Source: an uncultured Odoribacter sp. (GTDB taxonomy: Bacteria; Bacteroidota; Bacteroidia; Bacteroidales; Marinifilaceae). Taken from it: DNA of 64,000 nt. Made by a program: the position numbers and the translations under genes. The stretch's first letter is position 1; each line of letters starts with the position of its first letter. Below are positions 1 to 7,614 of the stretch, piece after piece. The notes below the pieces were generated by a model that saw nothing but the letters and a program-made list of their open reading frames with translations, was not told the origin of the DNA and did no database searches. The stretch is taken from assembly GCA_910588375.1 (NCBI GenBank), contig CAJUQA010000012.1:1-64000 (forward strand), read 5' to 3'.

Positions 1-49
1 AATTACTTAGCACCTTGAAAAGTCCCCGGAAAGGCTGGTTAATGACAAT

Positions 50-283
50 AAAAAAGCGTGGGAACTTTAGTTTATCTCACAAGAGGTACGACCAAGCACC
101 CGTAAGAAAATAAACAGTTACCCACGCTTGACCGGGTATATAGGAAATATATACGGCAAACGTGAACGTTTGTACTGCTTACCCCTTCTTACTGAAATTT
201 GGTCGTTTTCTTGTGAAGGATAAAGCTAAACGCTTCAAATCAAATATGTCCGCTACGATAGAATACGCTTACTCTCATCATAG
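50..283 (-). ncRNA. Candidate structured small RNA, 6S-RNA-like rod
   Basis: No ORF covers this stretch, but the minus strand reads as a complete RNA gene. A TACCTTTG -7 box lies at 289-296, a 5' hairpin is formed by 277-287 with 249-259 (one mismatch), and a terminator hairpin is formed by 110-127 with 56-75, followed by six U at 50-55. Between these, successive helices stack into one long rod: 230-235 with 54-59, 219-230 with 66-76 (one bulged base), 210-215 with 78-83, 199-206 with 88-95, 186-192 with 102-108, and GUAAGCAGU (start near 183) with ACUGUUUAU near 110-118. Two small hairpins (AAACGUUCACGUUU and a GUAUAUA/UAUAUAC stem) form the tip. The rod and the terminator hairpin compete for 56-76 and 110-127. 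The architecture resembles 6S RNA; that identity is inference. Pairings were found by eye. Confidence 0.55.
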
Positions 284-288
284 CGGAA

Positions 289-296
289 CAAAGGTA
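289..296 (-). promoter_or_regulatory. -7 element TACCTTTG for the candidate small RNA
   Basis: Read on the minus strand this is an exact match to the Bacteroidota TAnnTTTG -7 consensus. A start 5-8 nt downstream would place the RNA 5' end near 283, at the base of the first hairpin. No clear TTTG -33 box is seen; the upstream DNA is the AT-rich hairpin at 301-385. Confidence 0.5.
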
Positions 297-300
297 GAAA

Positions 301-385
301 AAAAGTTGAAATAGTTAAAATGTTGAAATGGTTGAAGAAAAGTTGCCTTTTAACCTCTTAAACTTTTTTAACCTTTTCAACTTTT
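301..385. repeat. Long imperfect AT-rich inverted repeat
   Basis: The left half is made of degenerate GTTGAAAT/AGTTAAAAT units and the right half is their reverse complement, so 301-344 can pair with about 346-385. The outer ten base pairs are perfect (301-310 with 376-385). There is little loop. It could be a bidirectional terminator or a barrier between the small RNA and the DNA to its right. Function is not known. Confidence 0.55.
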
Positions 386-400
386 CCTAAAACCGGCCTT

Positions 401-498
401 AAAAACTCAATCCACTGTCGAAATTTATATATCCACCGTCGAAATTTGTATATCCGCTGACGGTATTTGTATATCCACCGACGGTGGATTGAGTTTTT
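401..498. repeat. 21-nt tandem repeats inside a 20-bp inverted repeat
   Basis: Four consecutive 21-nt units begin with ATCC: 410-430, 431-451, 452-472 and 473-493. Units 1 and 2 differ at two positions; units 3 and 4 are more diverged. The whole block is bracketed by inverted arms 401-420 and 479-498 that match at 19 of 20 positions. No ORF overlaps. Possible readings are a protein-binding array, a recombination or attachment site, or a remnant of a repeat family. The remaining bases to 634 show nothing I can name. Confidence 0.6.
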
Positions 499-634
499 CC
501 TATGGAAATGACAAATAATAGGGCTTATCTAAATAATTTAACCTCCATATAACGCGAAAGTCGACACGTTATAATACCATAGGTATAGGCATTACAACGT
601 CCTCATACATCTTGTCTATAGCATTGATAGATGA

Positions 635-1441
635 TTATTTTCTGTAGTCCGTGGGATTGAGACCGAGGTTCTGTTGCACATAGCGGCTGAAATAGGCGGG
701 AGACGAGAATCCGAACATATCGGAAATCTGGACGAACGACAACGACTTGTCGCGTAACAGACGCGAAATGTCGAGAATAGTATAGCGGTTAATCCAATAG
801 TTAGCTGCATACCCGCTGACTTTTTTCGACACCTCCGACAGATATTTCGATGTCACGCACAAGCAATCGGCATAGTAAGATACCTCTCGGTGCTCACGAT
901 ACGTTCCCTCCTCCAGCATTTTCAAAAAACGGCTCATGATGGAGGCATTTTGTGTCGAAATATCGCTCTGACCATACAGACTGGCGTGAAAGTCGAAAAA
1001 ATCAAGGATGGCCGCCTGCATGGCGTTGATGAGTGTTTCTTGATAAAAACGGTGTCCCGTATCCCGGATGCGCAACTCCAGTAACTCGAAATCCCGACGG
1101 CAGACGATTTGCTGCTCCGGAGTGAGGTGCATCACGGGATTAAGAAAAAGAGCCAGCGAGCCTTTCATACCGTAATTGCTTTGCGGTGTACACAATTCGA
1201 TAAAACCGGGTGCAGCATAAATTATCTTACATTGAAAATCGTCCGAAGGCTGTATCTTTTCAAGTATTTTTCGTTTACGGATAATTGACAAGTCTCCGGC
1301 GTGCAACTCGAAATCACGCTCATTGAAACGATAGCGGCACGTTCCGCCCAAGCAGAGCAGATGAGCCAGATACTCCTCTTCGGAATCTGTCCGCACAATA
1401 CCCAACTTGTCGGCAATGATGATATCTTCGGAGTATTCCAT
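635..1441 (-). CDS. AraC-family transcriptional regulator
   Basis: The 268-residue protein has an N-terminal cupin-like sensory half (about 1-160) and a C-terminal AraC double helix-turn-helix (about 185-268). The second helix-turn-helix carries the usual family pattern, FVQISDMFGFSSPAYFSRYV followed by LGLNPTDYRK. It would bind DNA in the cytoplasm and respond to an unknown ligand. It lies directly downstream of, and on the same strand as, the redox cluster 1543-5968, from which it is separated by about 100 bp containing a perfect inverted repeat. It is therefore the likely local regulator, although this is inferred from position. The ATG at 1441 gives a full-length cupin domain. Confidence 0.88.
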   Translation of the reverse strand: MEYSEDIIIADKLGIVRTDSEEEYLAHLLCLGGTCRYRFNERDFELHAGDLSIIRKRKILEKIQPSDDFQCKIIYAAPGFIELCTPQSNYGMKGSLALFLNPVMHLTPEQQIVCRRDFELLELRIRDTGHRFYQETLINAMQAAILDFFDFHASLYGQSDISTQNASIMSRFLKMLEEGTYREHREVSYYADCLCVTSKYLSEVSKKVSGYAANYWINRYTILDISRLLRDKSLSFVQISDMFGFSSPAYFSRYVQQNLGLNPTDYRK

Positions 1442-1480
1442 GCCGTAATCGTTTGATTCTTTACCGGTAAAAATACAAAT

Positions 1481-1515
1481 AAATTCGCAATCGTATCGGT
1501 TGCGATTGCGAATTT
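1481..1515. promoter_or_regulatory. Perfect 13-bp inverted repeat between flavodoxin and araC genes
   Basis: The arms AAATTCGCAATCG (1481-1493) and its exact reverse complement (1503-1515) flank a 9-nt loop. On the minus strand it follows the flavodoxin stop codon and is followed by a T-rich run, so it could be a terminator. Its place just upstream of the AraC gene also suits an operator. The sequence alone does not decide between these. Confidence 0.6.
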
Positions 1516-1542
1516 TACTGTTTTTAATGATGTTTCAACGAC

Positions 1543-2100
1543 TTAACGTATGATCTGTATCGTCCGTAACCACTCTTCGATGCCTTTCGTATTTCTGTCT
1601 ACTGCACCGAAACCGTTCAGATGTCCGGCCTCCGGGGTCAGTTCAACGATACGGGCCAACGTTTCATCCCGATAAGTCGAAGCATAAGTACAGAACGGAA
1701 TGACGGTCTTTCCCTTGAAGTCGTAGCTCTCCGTAAAGGTATTGATAATCATCGGAGCAGTCCACCACCACACGGGACAACCGATAAAAATCGTATCGTA
1801 CTCCCCCCAGTTCTCAACCTTGTTTTTAATAGCCGGGCGAGCGTTCGACTCTTTTTCCGTTTTCGCCACCTCCGTGCAAGGTTTGTACTCGACGGGATAC
1901 GGTTTTTCGGGTTCGATACGGAACAGTGTACCCCCTGTCAGCGAGGCAATATATTCCGCTACGTGTTGCGTATTACCACCCCAACTGAAGTAAGCAATAA
2001 GGATTTTCTTTTCGGATTGCTCTCTCTCGGGAGCATTCTGTGCCGTCACTGCCATGCAACACAACAGGACTGCAAACAAAGTCATAAGTTTTGCTTTCAT
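1543..2100 (-). CDS. Exported flavodoxin
   Basis: The 185-residue protein starts with a Sec signal peptide (MKAKLMTLFAVLLCCMAVTA, cleavage near AQN). The mature part is a flavodoxin fold, with the FMN phosphate loop in ILIAYFSWGGNTQHVAEYI, the FIGCPVWWW segment typical of the flavodoxin-4 group, and PFCTYAS near the isoalloxazine site. It should carry electrons with FMN as cofactor. The signal peptide implies periplasmic or surface location, which is unusual for flavodoxin. It is the last enzyme gene of the minus-strand redox cluster, 35 bp after the RibD-like gene. Confidence 0.85.
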   Translation of the reverse strand: MKAKLMTLFAVLLCCMAVTAQNAPEREQSEKKILIAYFSWGGNTQHVAEYIASLTGGTLFRIEPEKPYPVEYKPCTEVAKTEKESNARPAIKNKVENWGEYDTIFIGCPVWWWTAPMIINTFTESYDFKGKTVIPFCTYASTYRDETLARIVELTPEAGHLNGFGAVDRNTKGIEEWLRTIQIIR

Positions 2101-2135
2101 ATTTTTTGGTATTTATATAAGGATGACGTTATATT

Positions 2136-2870
2136 TCATAACCGAAAATTATTGCCAAAATGATTTTTATGAAATTTATACCTCAACCACATAATGCCGT
2201 GTTCCCGCTGCGATGCGGAGAGTAGTTGTAAACTTTGCCCACTGGCCGGATTGGAAGTCTTTCCACCCATGTACTCAAAAATAGAGGGAACACCCGAAAG
2301 TCCGTCGATACCGGGATAGATTACCAGACTCAATTCGTCCGCCAATCCGTCTGCAAGCAATGCCCCGTTCAATATGCCGCCTCCCTGCACTGAAACAGAA
2401 CGGATACCAAACTCCCGTCCGACTGTTTCAAGTCCTTCCCGAAGGTCGGTTGCATCGCTGACAATGACGTAAGAAATCCGTCTTTCACGCAGATGGGCAA
2501 GATATTCTTCCGTTGCACTCCGCCCCACGATAACAAGGATATTGTCGTCTCTCAAAACAGAGGAAGTAAAATAGATATCGGCCTCTGGATCAGCTACGAT
2601 GAACATCCGCTGCGAACGGCGTTCACCGATAAACACAGACGGCATATCGGAAGTAACTGCGCAACTCTCAGTCCTGAACTTTTCAGGAAATGCAGTACGA
2701 AGGGTATTCTTTCCGAACATCCACGCATCCGTACCCAACTCACGTCCGATGGCAGCATAAACCTGCAACAAAGTTGAGGCGGGTGTCCCGTCAAACGGCT
2801 CTGTCCACCGGCTATTAAGCAACCGCCCGTCGACGGAACTCATGATATGGCATATTATTTTCGGTTTCAT
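2136..2870 (-). CDS. RibD C-terminal/dihydrofolate reductase-like protein
   Basis: The 244-residue protein matches the RibD C-terminal domain family: an IMSSVDGRL start like the DHFR/RibD first strand, a central Rossmann-like NADPH region with LVIVG and YVIVSDATDL, and a VQGGGILNGALLADGLADEL motif near residue 165-185 typical of pyrimidine reductases. It has no deaminase domain, so it is not a full RibD. The likely role is an NADPH-dependent reductase of unknown substrate. It has no signal peptide. It is 3 bp downstream of the aldo/keto reductase gene, so the two are almost certainly co-transcribed. Confidence 0.8.
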   Translation of the reverse strand: MKPKIICHIMSSVDGRLLNSRWTEPFDGTPASTLLQVYAAIGRELGTDAWMFGKNTLRTAFPEKFRTESCAVTSDMPSVFIGERRSQRMFIVADPEADIYFTSSVLRDDNILVIVGRSATEEYLAHLRERRISYVIVSDATDLREGLETVGREFGIRSVSVQGGGILNGALLADGLADELSLVIYPGIDGLSGVPSIFEYMGGKTSNPASGQSLQLLSASQREHGIMWLRYKFHKNHFGNNFRL

Positions 2871-2873
2871 AAA

Positions 2874-3875
2874 TTACTGTTTTATAGGTGATCCGCCGAA
2901 CACTTCGCTCATCGGCATTGTAACAAGTTCCGCATCGATGGCTTCCACCTGTCCGGAAGTCAGATGAATATCAGCGGCTCCGATATTCTCTTTCAAGCGG
3001 CACAGATGGCGTGTTCCGGGAATAGGGACAATCCACGGCCGTTTGTTCATCATCCATGCCAACGAGATTTGCGACGGAGTAGCATGATGTTCCTCCGCCA
3101 GACGCCCAATCAAGGCAAACAGCGAACGGTTCTGCTCAAAACTCTCCCTGCGGAACTGCGGCATCGAAGCCCGATAATCGGTCGCGGCATCGAACATTGT
3201 GTCTGCCGTATAACAGTCTGTCAGCAATCCGTTTGCCAACGGCGAAAAAGCCACGAAGCCGATACCCAGCTCTTCAAGCACGGGAAACAATGCTTCATGC
3301 CGACGCGCCATCATTGAGTAGCGGTTCTGCACAGCGGTGACGGGACAGACTTTGTGGGCACGACGCAGATATTCCTCGCTCGCTTCCGAAATGCCCCAAT
3401 GCAGGATTTTACCCTCACGGATCAGTTCTGCCATTGTTGCAGCCACCTCCTCCGGTGCAACCTTCGGGTCAATACGATGCTGGTAATAGAGATCGATACG
3501 GTCGGTATGCAAACGACGCAACGATTCCTCTACCGACCGTCGGACGGTGGCCGGCTGCGAATCGGGAATAAGGGCATGCGGTCCTGCTGCATAAGGCGCC
3601 TCAAAGGTCAGACCGAATTTCGTAGCAAGAACAATACGGTCTCTGAATGGCCGCAGAGCCTGACCCAAAAGTTCCTCATTATCATGCGGACGGTCGGGTG
3701 TACCATATACTTCGGCCGTATCGAAAAAGGTATAACCCATCTCCACGGCATCGGCCAACAGTTCCGTCATTTCGCGTTTGTCAGCTGGCGCACCGTAAGC
3801 ATGACTCATGCCCATACAACCCAAACCAACAGCGGAAACTCTTAATCCGCTCAATCCTAACGTTCTGTAATACAT
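2874..3875 (-). CDS. Cytoplasmic aldo/keto reductase
   Basis: The 333-residue protein is a TIM-barrel aldo/keto reductase of the YakC/AKR13-like type. The catalytic tetrad is visible: Asp and Tyr in FFDTAEVYG, Lys in VLATKFGL, His in LYYQHRID. The C-terminal IPGTRHLCRLKENIGA segment is the NADPH phosphate-binding region. It would reduce carbonyl compounds with NADPH in the cytoplasm. It has no signal peptide, unlike the second reductase of this cluster at 4997-5968. About 130 bp separate it from the upstream ferredoxin gene. Confidence 0.9.
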   Translation of the reverse strand: MYYRTLGLSGLRVSAVGLGCMGMSHAYGAPADKREMTELLADAVEMGYTFFDTAEVYGTPDRPHDNEELLGQALRPFRDRIVLATKFGLTFEAPYAAGPHALIPDSQPATVRRSVEESLRRLHTDRIDLYYQHRIDPKVAPEEVAATMAELIREGKILHWGISEASEEYLRRAHKVCPVTAVQNRYSMMARRHEALFPVLEELGIGFVAFSPLANGLLTDCYTADTMFDAATDYRASMPQFRRESFEQNRSLFALIGRLAEEHHATPSQISLAWMMNKRPWIVPIPGTRHLCRLKENIGAADIHLTSGQVEAIDAELVTMPMSEVFGGSPIKQ

Positions 3876-4005
3876 ATTTTCTTTTCTTCTTCCTTTTTCA
3901 CTCTCAATTGTCGGATGAACAAATAACTTTCAGCCGTTCTATGTATGCATCTGTCCGATACAGTTCCCAATTCCCAAGATATTTTCTTCACTTTATCATT
4001 TTCAA

Positions 4006-4947
4006 TTACAACTTTTGATTATTTGCCAGCTTTAAGTCCATCAGCGAGATATGCTCGTTGCGATAGCGGGCACCCGGGTTCTTTTCTGTTCCGTCAGGAA
4101 AAGAGCCATCTTCCGACTTGAGGAACTGGATTGCTTTCTGCGGACAGTTTTGTATACAGGCGAAGCAGTACTCGCAGTTACCGGACATCTTCACTCCCTC
4201 CGATGTCAACTCGTAGTTGCCACGCGGACACACATAGGTACAGATGCCGCAACCGATGCAAGCATCGGTAACGGTAAAGCATTTCTCACTGTCCATCAAG
4301 AAACCCACCTCCGGATTGAGTTTAGTCCATTGCATAAATCCCCGGTGCATCTGCCGTTCCTCCTCCGTTACCGGCTCGTGCCAATGTCGCCGTCCGTTGA
4401 TGTCTGCTGTTATCTTCTGCAAATTCTTCGGGATGTGTTTATCCATTTTGATTTGCTCGTTCATGTCGAAATTGGGCAACCAGTTATCTACCATGACAAT
4501 AGTACCGATATAATCGAACACATGACCGGCTTTGCGGGCTACTTCGTCCCAAATCTCCACTGAATTGCATTTCCGTGCACCATAGGTCAACACGGCAAAC
4601 TTGTATTCGGCCTTCAGTTTCGCTTTCTGAATGAACTCCCGGACCATATAAGGCGGCATGTGACCGTAGATGGGATAGACTATACCGATTTCGTCCGCCT
4701 CGAAGTCATACTTTCCACGTTTTACCATTTGTGGAATACTTAGCAGCTCCGTATGCTCGTCTGCCAGTTGGCGGGAAATATAGAGACAGTTACCCGTTCC
4801 GGTGAAATAAAGGATGATACGTTTGTTCTTTTTCCTTTCGCAAGATGCCAGCGGGAGCAGCCCCGAAGAGACGACCGCTCCGCCAATGACAGCAGCCCCC
4901 ATGCGCTTCAAAGCATTCCGGCGGGTAATTTTATGATTCGTACTCAT
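4006..4947 (-). CDS. EFR1-type flavodoxin/ferredoxin, Tat-type lipoprotein
   Basis: I start the gene at the ATG at 4947, because the longer reading from 5031 overlaps the upstream reductase and adds 28 low-complexity residues. The 313-residue product begins with a twin-arginine signal (TRRNALKRMG) ending in a lipobox-like LASC, so it is probably exported folded and lipidated. A flavodoxin-like domain follows (IILYFTGTGNCLYISRQLA, FMN loop), then two 4Fe-4S clusters: CIGCGICTYVCP and CEYCFACIQNCP. This is the EFR1 arrangement. It would move electrons between flavin and iron-sulfur centres outside the cytoplasm, fitting its exported neighbours. Confidence 0.88.
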   Translation of the reverse strand: MSTNHKITRRNALKRMGAAVIGGAVVSSGLLPLASCERKKNKRIILYFTGTGNCLYISRQLADEHTELLSIPQMVKRGKYDFEADEIGIVYPIYGHMPPYMVREFIQKAKLKAEYKFAVLTYGARKCNSVEIWDEVARKAGHVFDYIGTIVMVDNWLPNFDMNEQIKMDKHIPKNLQKITADINGRRHWHEPVTEEERQMHRGFMQWTKLNPEVGFLMDSEKCFTVTDACIGCGICTYVCPRGNYELTSEGVKMSGNCEYCFACIQNCPQKAIQFLKSEDGSFPDGTEKNPGARYRNEHISLMDLKLANNQKL

Positions 4948-4996
4948 ATTTTTAATTCTTGGTTCCTGATGTGTATTCTGAGTATTAGGGTTACAG

Positions 4997-5968
4997 TTAC
5001 TTCTGTTGTGTCGGTATCTGCATTTTCCCAAGATAAGCCCGTTCCTTTTCTTCGAGTGACATATTGAAGAAACGCTGTTCTTTATTCAATCCTCGCATCT
5101 GCGCCATCTCCTCATCGGTCAGTTCGAAGTCGAAAATCTGTATGTTCTCCTTGATATAGTCAGGATTCGATGCTCCGGGAATGGCGGAGACCCCCTCCTG
5201 CATATGCCAGCGGAGAATAACCTGCGCAGGTGTTTTTCCATGTGCTTCGGCAATGGCGATGATGGTCGGATCCTTAAACAGTACACCATTGCTCATCGCG
5301 CCTCCCAATGGAAACCAGGAGGTAACATGTATACCGTAAGGTTTTACTTTCTCGCGCATAGCCAACCGTTGTGCATAAGGATGACATTCGATTTGAAGTA
5401 CAGCAGGCTTCACACGTGATTCGCTCATAATTCGATTGAACACCTCATCGCTTGCATCGAAGTTACTGATACCCAATGCCCGTACCTTGCCCATCGCCAC
5501 GGCTTTTTCCATATCCCGCCATGCACCGACAAAGTCGCCTACAGGCTGGTGTACATAAAGCAGGTCGATGTAATCCAGCTGCATACGTTCCAACATCTCA
5601 TCAATGGCTTTCAGCGTCTTGCCTTCGCCATATTCGGTCGGCCAAAGTTTTGAGGTAATCCATATCTCCTCGCGCGGAATACCGCTCTTCTTTACGGCAC
5701 GTCCCACACCTTCTTCATCGTTATAGGCATGGGCGGTATCAATGTGACGATAGCCTGCTATTAACGCCGTCAGGCACGATTGTTCGCACACTGCATCGGA
5801 AGGCTGGAGGAATGTTCCCAGTCCGAACTGCGGCATAAGGATGCCATTGTTCAGTTGCACCATCGGTACATTGGCTGCGGTCTTATAAATGTCCTGCGCG
5901 AAAGAGGTGCTGCCCATCGTTGAAGCCAGCACCACGAATCCGGTTAAAATCTTCTTTCTCATATCCAT
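4997..5968 (-). CDS. Exported aldo/keto reductase
   Basis: The 323-residue protein has an N-terminal signal peptide (MRKKILTGFVVLASTMGSTS, cleavage near FAQ) and then a complete aldo/keto reductase of the 2,5-diketogluconate reductase/AKR5 type. The tetrad is present: DTAHAYNDEEGVG (Asp, Tyr), ITSKLWP (Lys), LLYVHQP (His), and the cofactor segment IPGASNPDYIKENI. An aldo/keto reductase in the periplasm is puzzling, because free NADPH is not expected there. It is the first gene of the redox cluster; the ferredoxin gene starts 49 bp downstream. Confidence 0.88.
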   Translation of the reverse strand: MDMRKKILTGFVVLASTMGSTSFAQDIYKTAANVPMVQLNNGILMPQFGLGTFLQPSDAVCEQSCLTALIAGYRHIDTAHAYNDEEGVGRAVKKSGIPREEIWITSKLWPTEYGEGKTLKAIDEMLERMQLDYIDLLYVHQPVGDFVGAWRDMEKAVAMGKVRALGISNFDASDEVFNRIMSESRVKPAVLQIECHPYAQRLAMREKVKPYGIHVTSWFPLGGAMSNGVLFKDPTIIAIAEAHGKTPAQVILRWHMQEGVSAIPGASNPDYIKENIQIFDFELTDEEMAQMRGLNKEQRFFNMSLEEKERAYLGKMQIPTQQK

Positions 5969-6007
5969 TTATCTGTTTTTTAATTATATCGTCTTTGTTC
6001 GACGTTG

Positions 6008-6015
6008 CAAAGTTA
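6008..6015 (-). promoter_or_regulatory. -7 element TAACTTTG for the redox cluster
   Basis: On the minus strand this is an exact TAnnTTTG match about 40 bp upstream of the reductase start at 5968. No good -33 match is seen. It would drive the cluster that runs down to about 1543. Confidence 0.5.
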
Positions 6016-6157
6016 GAGAGAAGCTATGGGGAGGAACTTATGAGAAATTCGGTTGAAACTACACTTATTTCGGTTTTTACCGAAACGTTTCAATTCTAAA
6101 AATTCATTTATCGAAAAAAGGGAAATAGGAAACCGGAAAAAATTATTTAGGACAATA

Positions 6158-6190
6158 TTGTTTCCGGTCCTCAATTGTTTTTTATTTTTG
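6158..6190 (+). promoter_or_regulatory. folC promoter, TTG...TATTTTTG
   Basis: TATTTTTG at 6183-6190 matches the -7 consensus exactly, with TTG at 6158-6160 as a -33 candidate (22-nt gap). The ATG at 6211 follows at normal distance. The promoter overlaps the upstream in-frame TTG at 6175, which argues against that codon as the start. Confidence 0.6.
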
Positions 6191-6210
6191 CATGCCTAAC
6201 GAATTTGAGT

Positions 6211-7485
6211 ATGAACTATCAGGAAACATGCCACTGGTTATTTGCCCAATTACCCATGTTCCAACGGGAAGGACAAGCCGCTTACAAAGCCAATCTGGAC
6301 AATACCCTCCGTCTTGACGAACATTTCCGCCATCCTCATCGTCAGTTCCGGAGCATTCACGTGGCCGGTACCAATGGTAAAGGATCCGTTTCACATATGC
6401 TTGCCTCCATCCTACAGGAAGCCGGCTATAAAACAGGGCTTTATACCTCTCCCCATTTGAAGGATTTCCGCGAACGGATCAAAGTCAACGGGGAAATGAT
6501 TTCCGAAGAGTATGTCATTGAATTTGTAGAACAAAACCGGGATTTTTTCGCCACGCTGCATCCGTCTTTCTTTGAAATGACGGTCGCCATGGCTTTTAAA
6601 TATTTTGCCGACCGGGAAGTAGACATCGCCGTCATTGAAGTCGGATTAGGAGGACGGCTCGATTCAACGAATATCATCACTCCCTTGGCCTCGGTAATCA
6701 CCAATATTTCGTTCGACCATATGGCATTACTGGGAGATACCCTCGATAAAATAGCCACGGAAAAAGCAGGTATCATAAAACCGCATGTTCCCGTGATTGT
6801 TGGCACCCGGGACAGGAATTACGATTTCGTATTTGAAGAAAAAGCCCGCGCGTGCGAAGCTTCTCTCACATTTGCCTCCGAAGAATGGAAAACACTCAAA
6901 AACGACGACGGCAGTTATACCCTCGACAAGCGGAACAGCATTTCTTTCGACACGCTTGAATGTGAATTAAAAGGCGGGTACCAACGAAAAAACATACCGA
7001 CGGTTATCGAAACGGTGCTTTCCTTGCAAAACAGCGGTCTGGCTATCCGGGAAGAACATATCCGTAACGGTATAGGCAAAGTGATCCGGAATACAGGGCT
7101 CCACGGCAGATGGGAAAAACTGGCAGACTCGCCTTTTACCATATGCGACACCGGCCACAACCTCGACGGCCTGACCGAAGTCGTAGCACAACTCCGTTCC
7201 TGTAGCTACCGGCATCTCCATTTTGTCATAGGCATGGTCAATGACAAAGACGTGAGCAGTGTTCTCCGAATATTGCCCCAAGACGCCACTTATTATTTCT
7301 GCAAGGCATCTATTCCCCGCGCCATGAGTGAGGAAACTCTGGCTGAAAAAGCCCGGGAGTGCGGTCTGCAAGGCGCAACCTATCCCACTGTATCCGAAGC
7401 ATATGCCGCTGCCCGGAGAAATGCCGCACCGCAAGACATGATTTATATCGGAGGAAGCACTTTTGTGGTAGCGGAAATTATTTAA
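6211..7485 (+). CDS. folC: Folylpolyglutamate synthase/dihydrofolate synthase
   Basis: The 424-residue protein is a Mur-ligase-type FolC. It shows the P-loop HVAGTNGKGSVSHMLASIL near residue 48, the LYTSPHLKDFRERI segment, AVIEVGLGGRLDSTN, and a C-terminal domain with DTGHNLDGL. It adds glutamate to dihydropteroate and to folates in the cytoplasm. I take the ATG at 6211 rather than an in-frame TTG at 6175 because the latter lies inside the promoter and before the conserved N-terminus. The gene has its own promoter and is followed by 129 bp before the RND pump gene. Confidence 0.93.
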   Translation: MNYQETCHWLFAQLPMFQREGQAAYKANLDNTLRLDEHFRHPHRQFRSIHVAGTNGKGSVSHMLASILQEAGYKTGLYTSPHLKDFRERIKVNGEMISEEYVIEFVEQNRDFFATLHPSFFEMTVAMAFKYFADREVDIAVIEVGLGGRLDSTNIITPLASVITNISFDHMALLGDTLDKIATEKAGIIKPHVPVIVGTRDRNYDFVFEEKARACEASLTFASEEWKTLKNDDGSYTLDKRNSISFDTLECELKGGYQRKNIPTVIETVLSLQNSGLAIREEHIRNGIGKVIRNTGLHGRWEKLADSPFTICDTGHNLDGLTEVVAQLRSCSYRHLHFVIGMVNDKDVSSVLRILPQDATYYFCKASIPRAMSEETLAEKARECGLQGATYPTVSEAYAAARRNAAPQDMIYIGGSTFVVAEII

Positions 7486-7547
7486 AACAATTATTTACAA
7501 ATTCTTTTTACCACCACATTCCGTCCGTTTACCCCCGCATCCTTTCA

Positions 7548-7583
7548 TGCAGAAATTTCCTTTTCTGCAAATCGGTATTTTTG
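7548..7583 (+). promoter_or_regulatory. Promoter and candidate operator of the RND pump gene
   Basis: TATTTTTG (7576-7583) is an exact -7 box 31 bp upstream of the ATG at 7615. Just upstream, a perfect 8-bp inverted repeat, TGCAGAAA at 7548-7555 and TTTCTGCA at 7562-7569, covers the -33 region. A repressor bound there would block the promoter. No regulator gene is adjacent. Confidence 0.5.
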
Positions 7584-7614
7584 TCTCTACAATTTTAAAA
7601 TCCTACAATAAAAA

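Noticed and set aside
401..498. CRISPR array
   Set aside because: The 21-nt units follow each other directly with no unique spacers, and no cas gene is nearby.
4948..5031. N-terminal extension of the EFR1 gene
   Set aside because: It overlaps the upstream reductase gene and would bury the twin-arginine signal 28 residues inside the protein.
6175..6210. TTG start of folC
   Set aside because: The codon lies inside the folC promoter and ahead of the conserved N-terminus; the ATG at 6211 is better.
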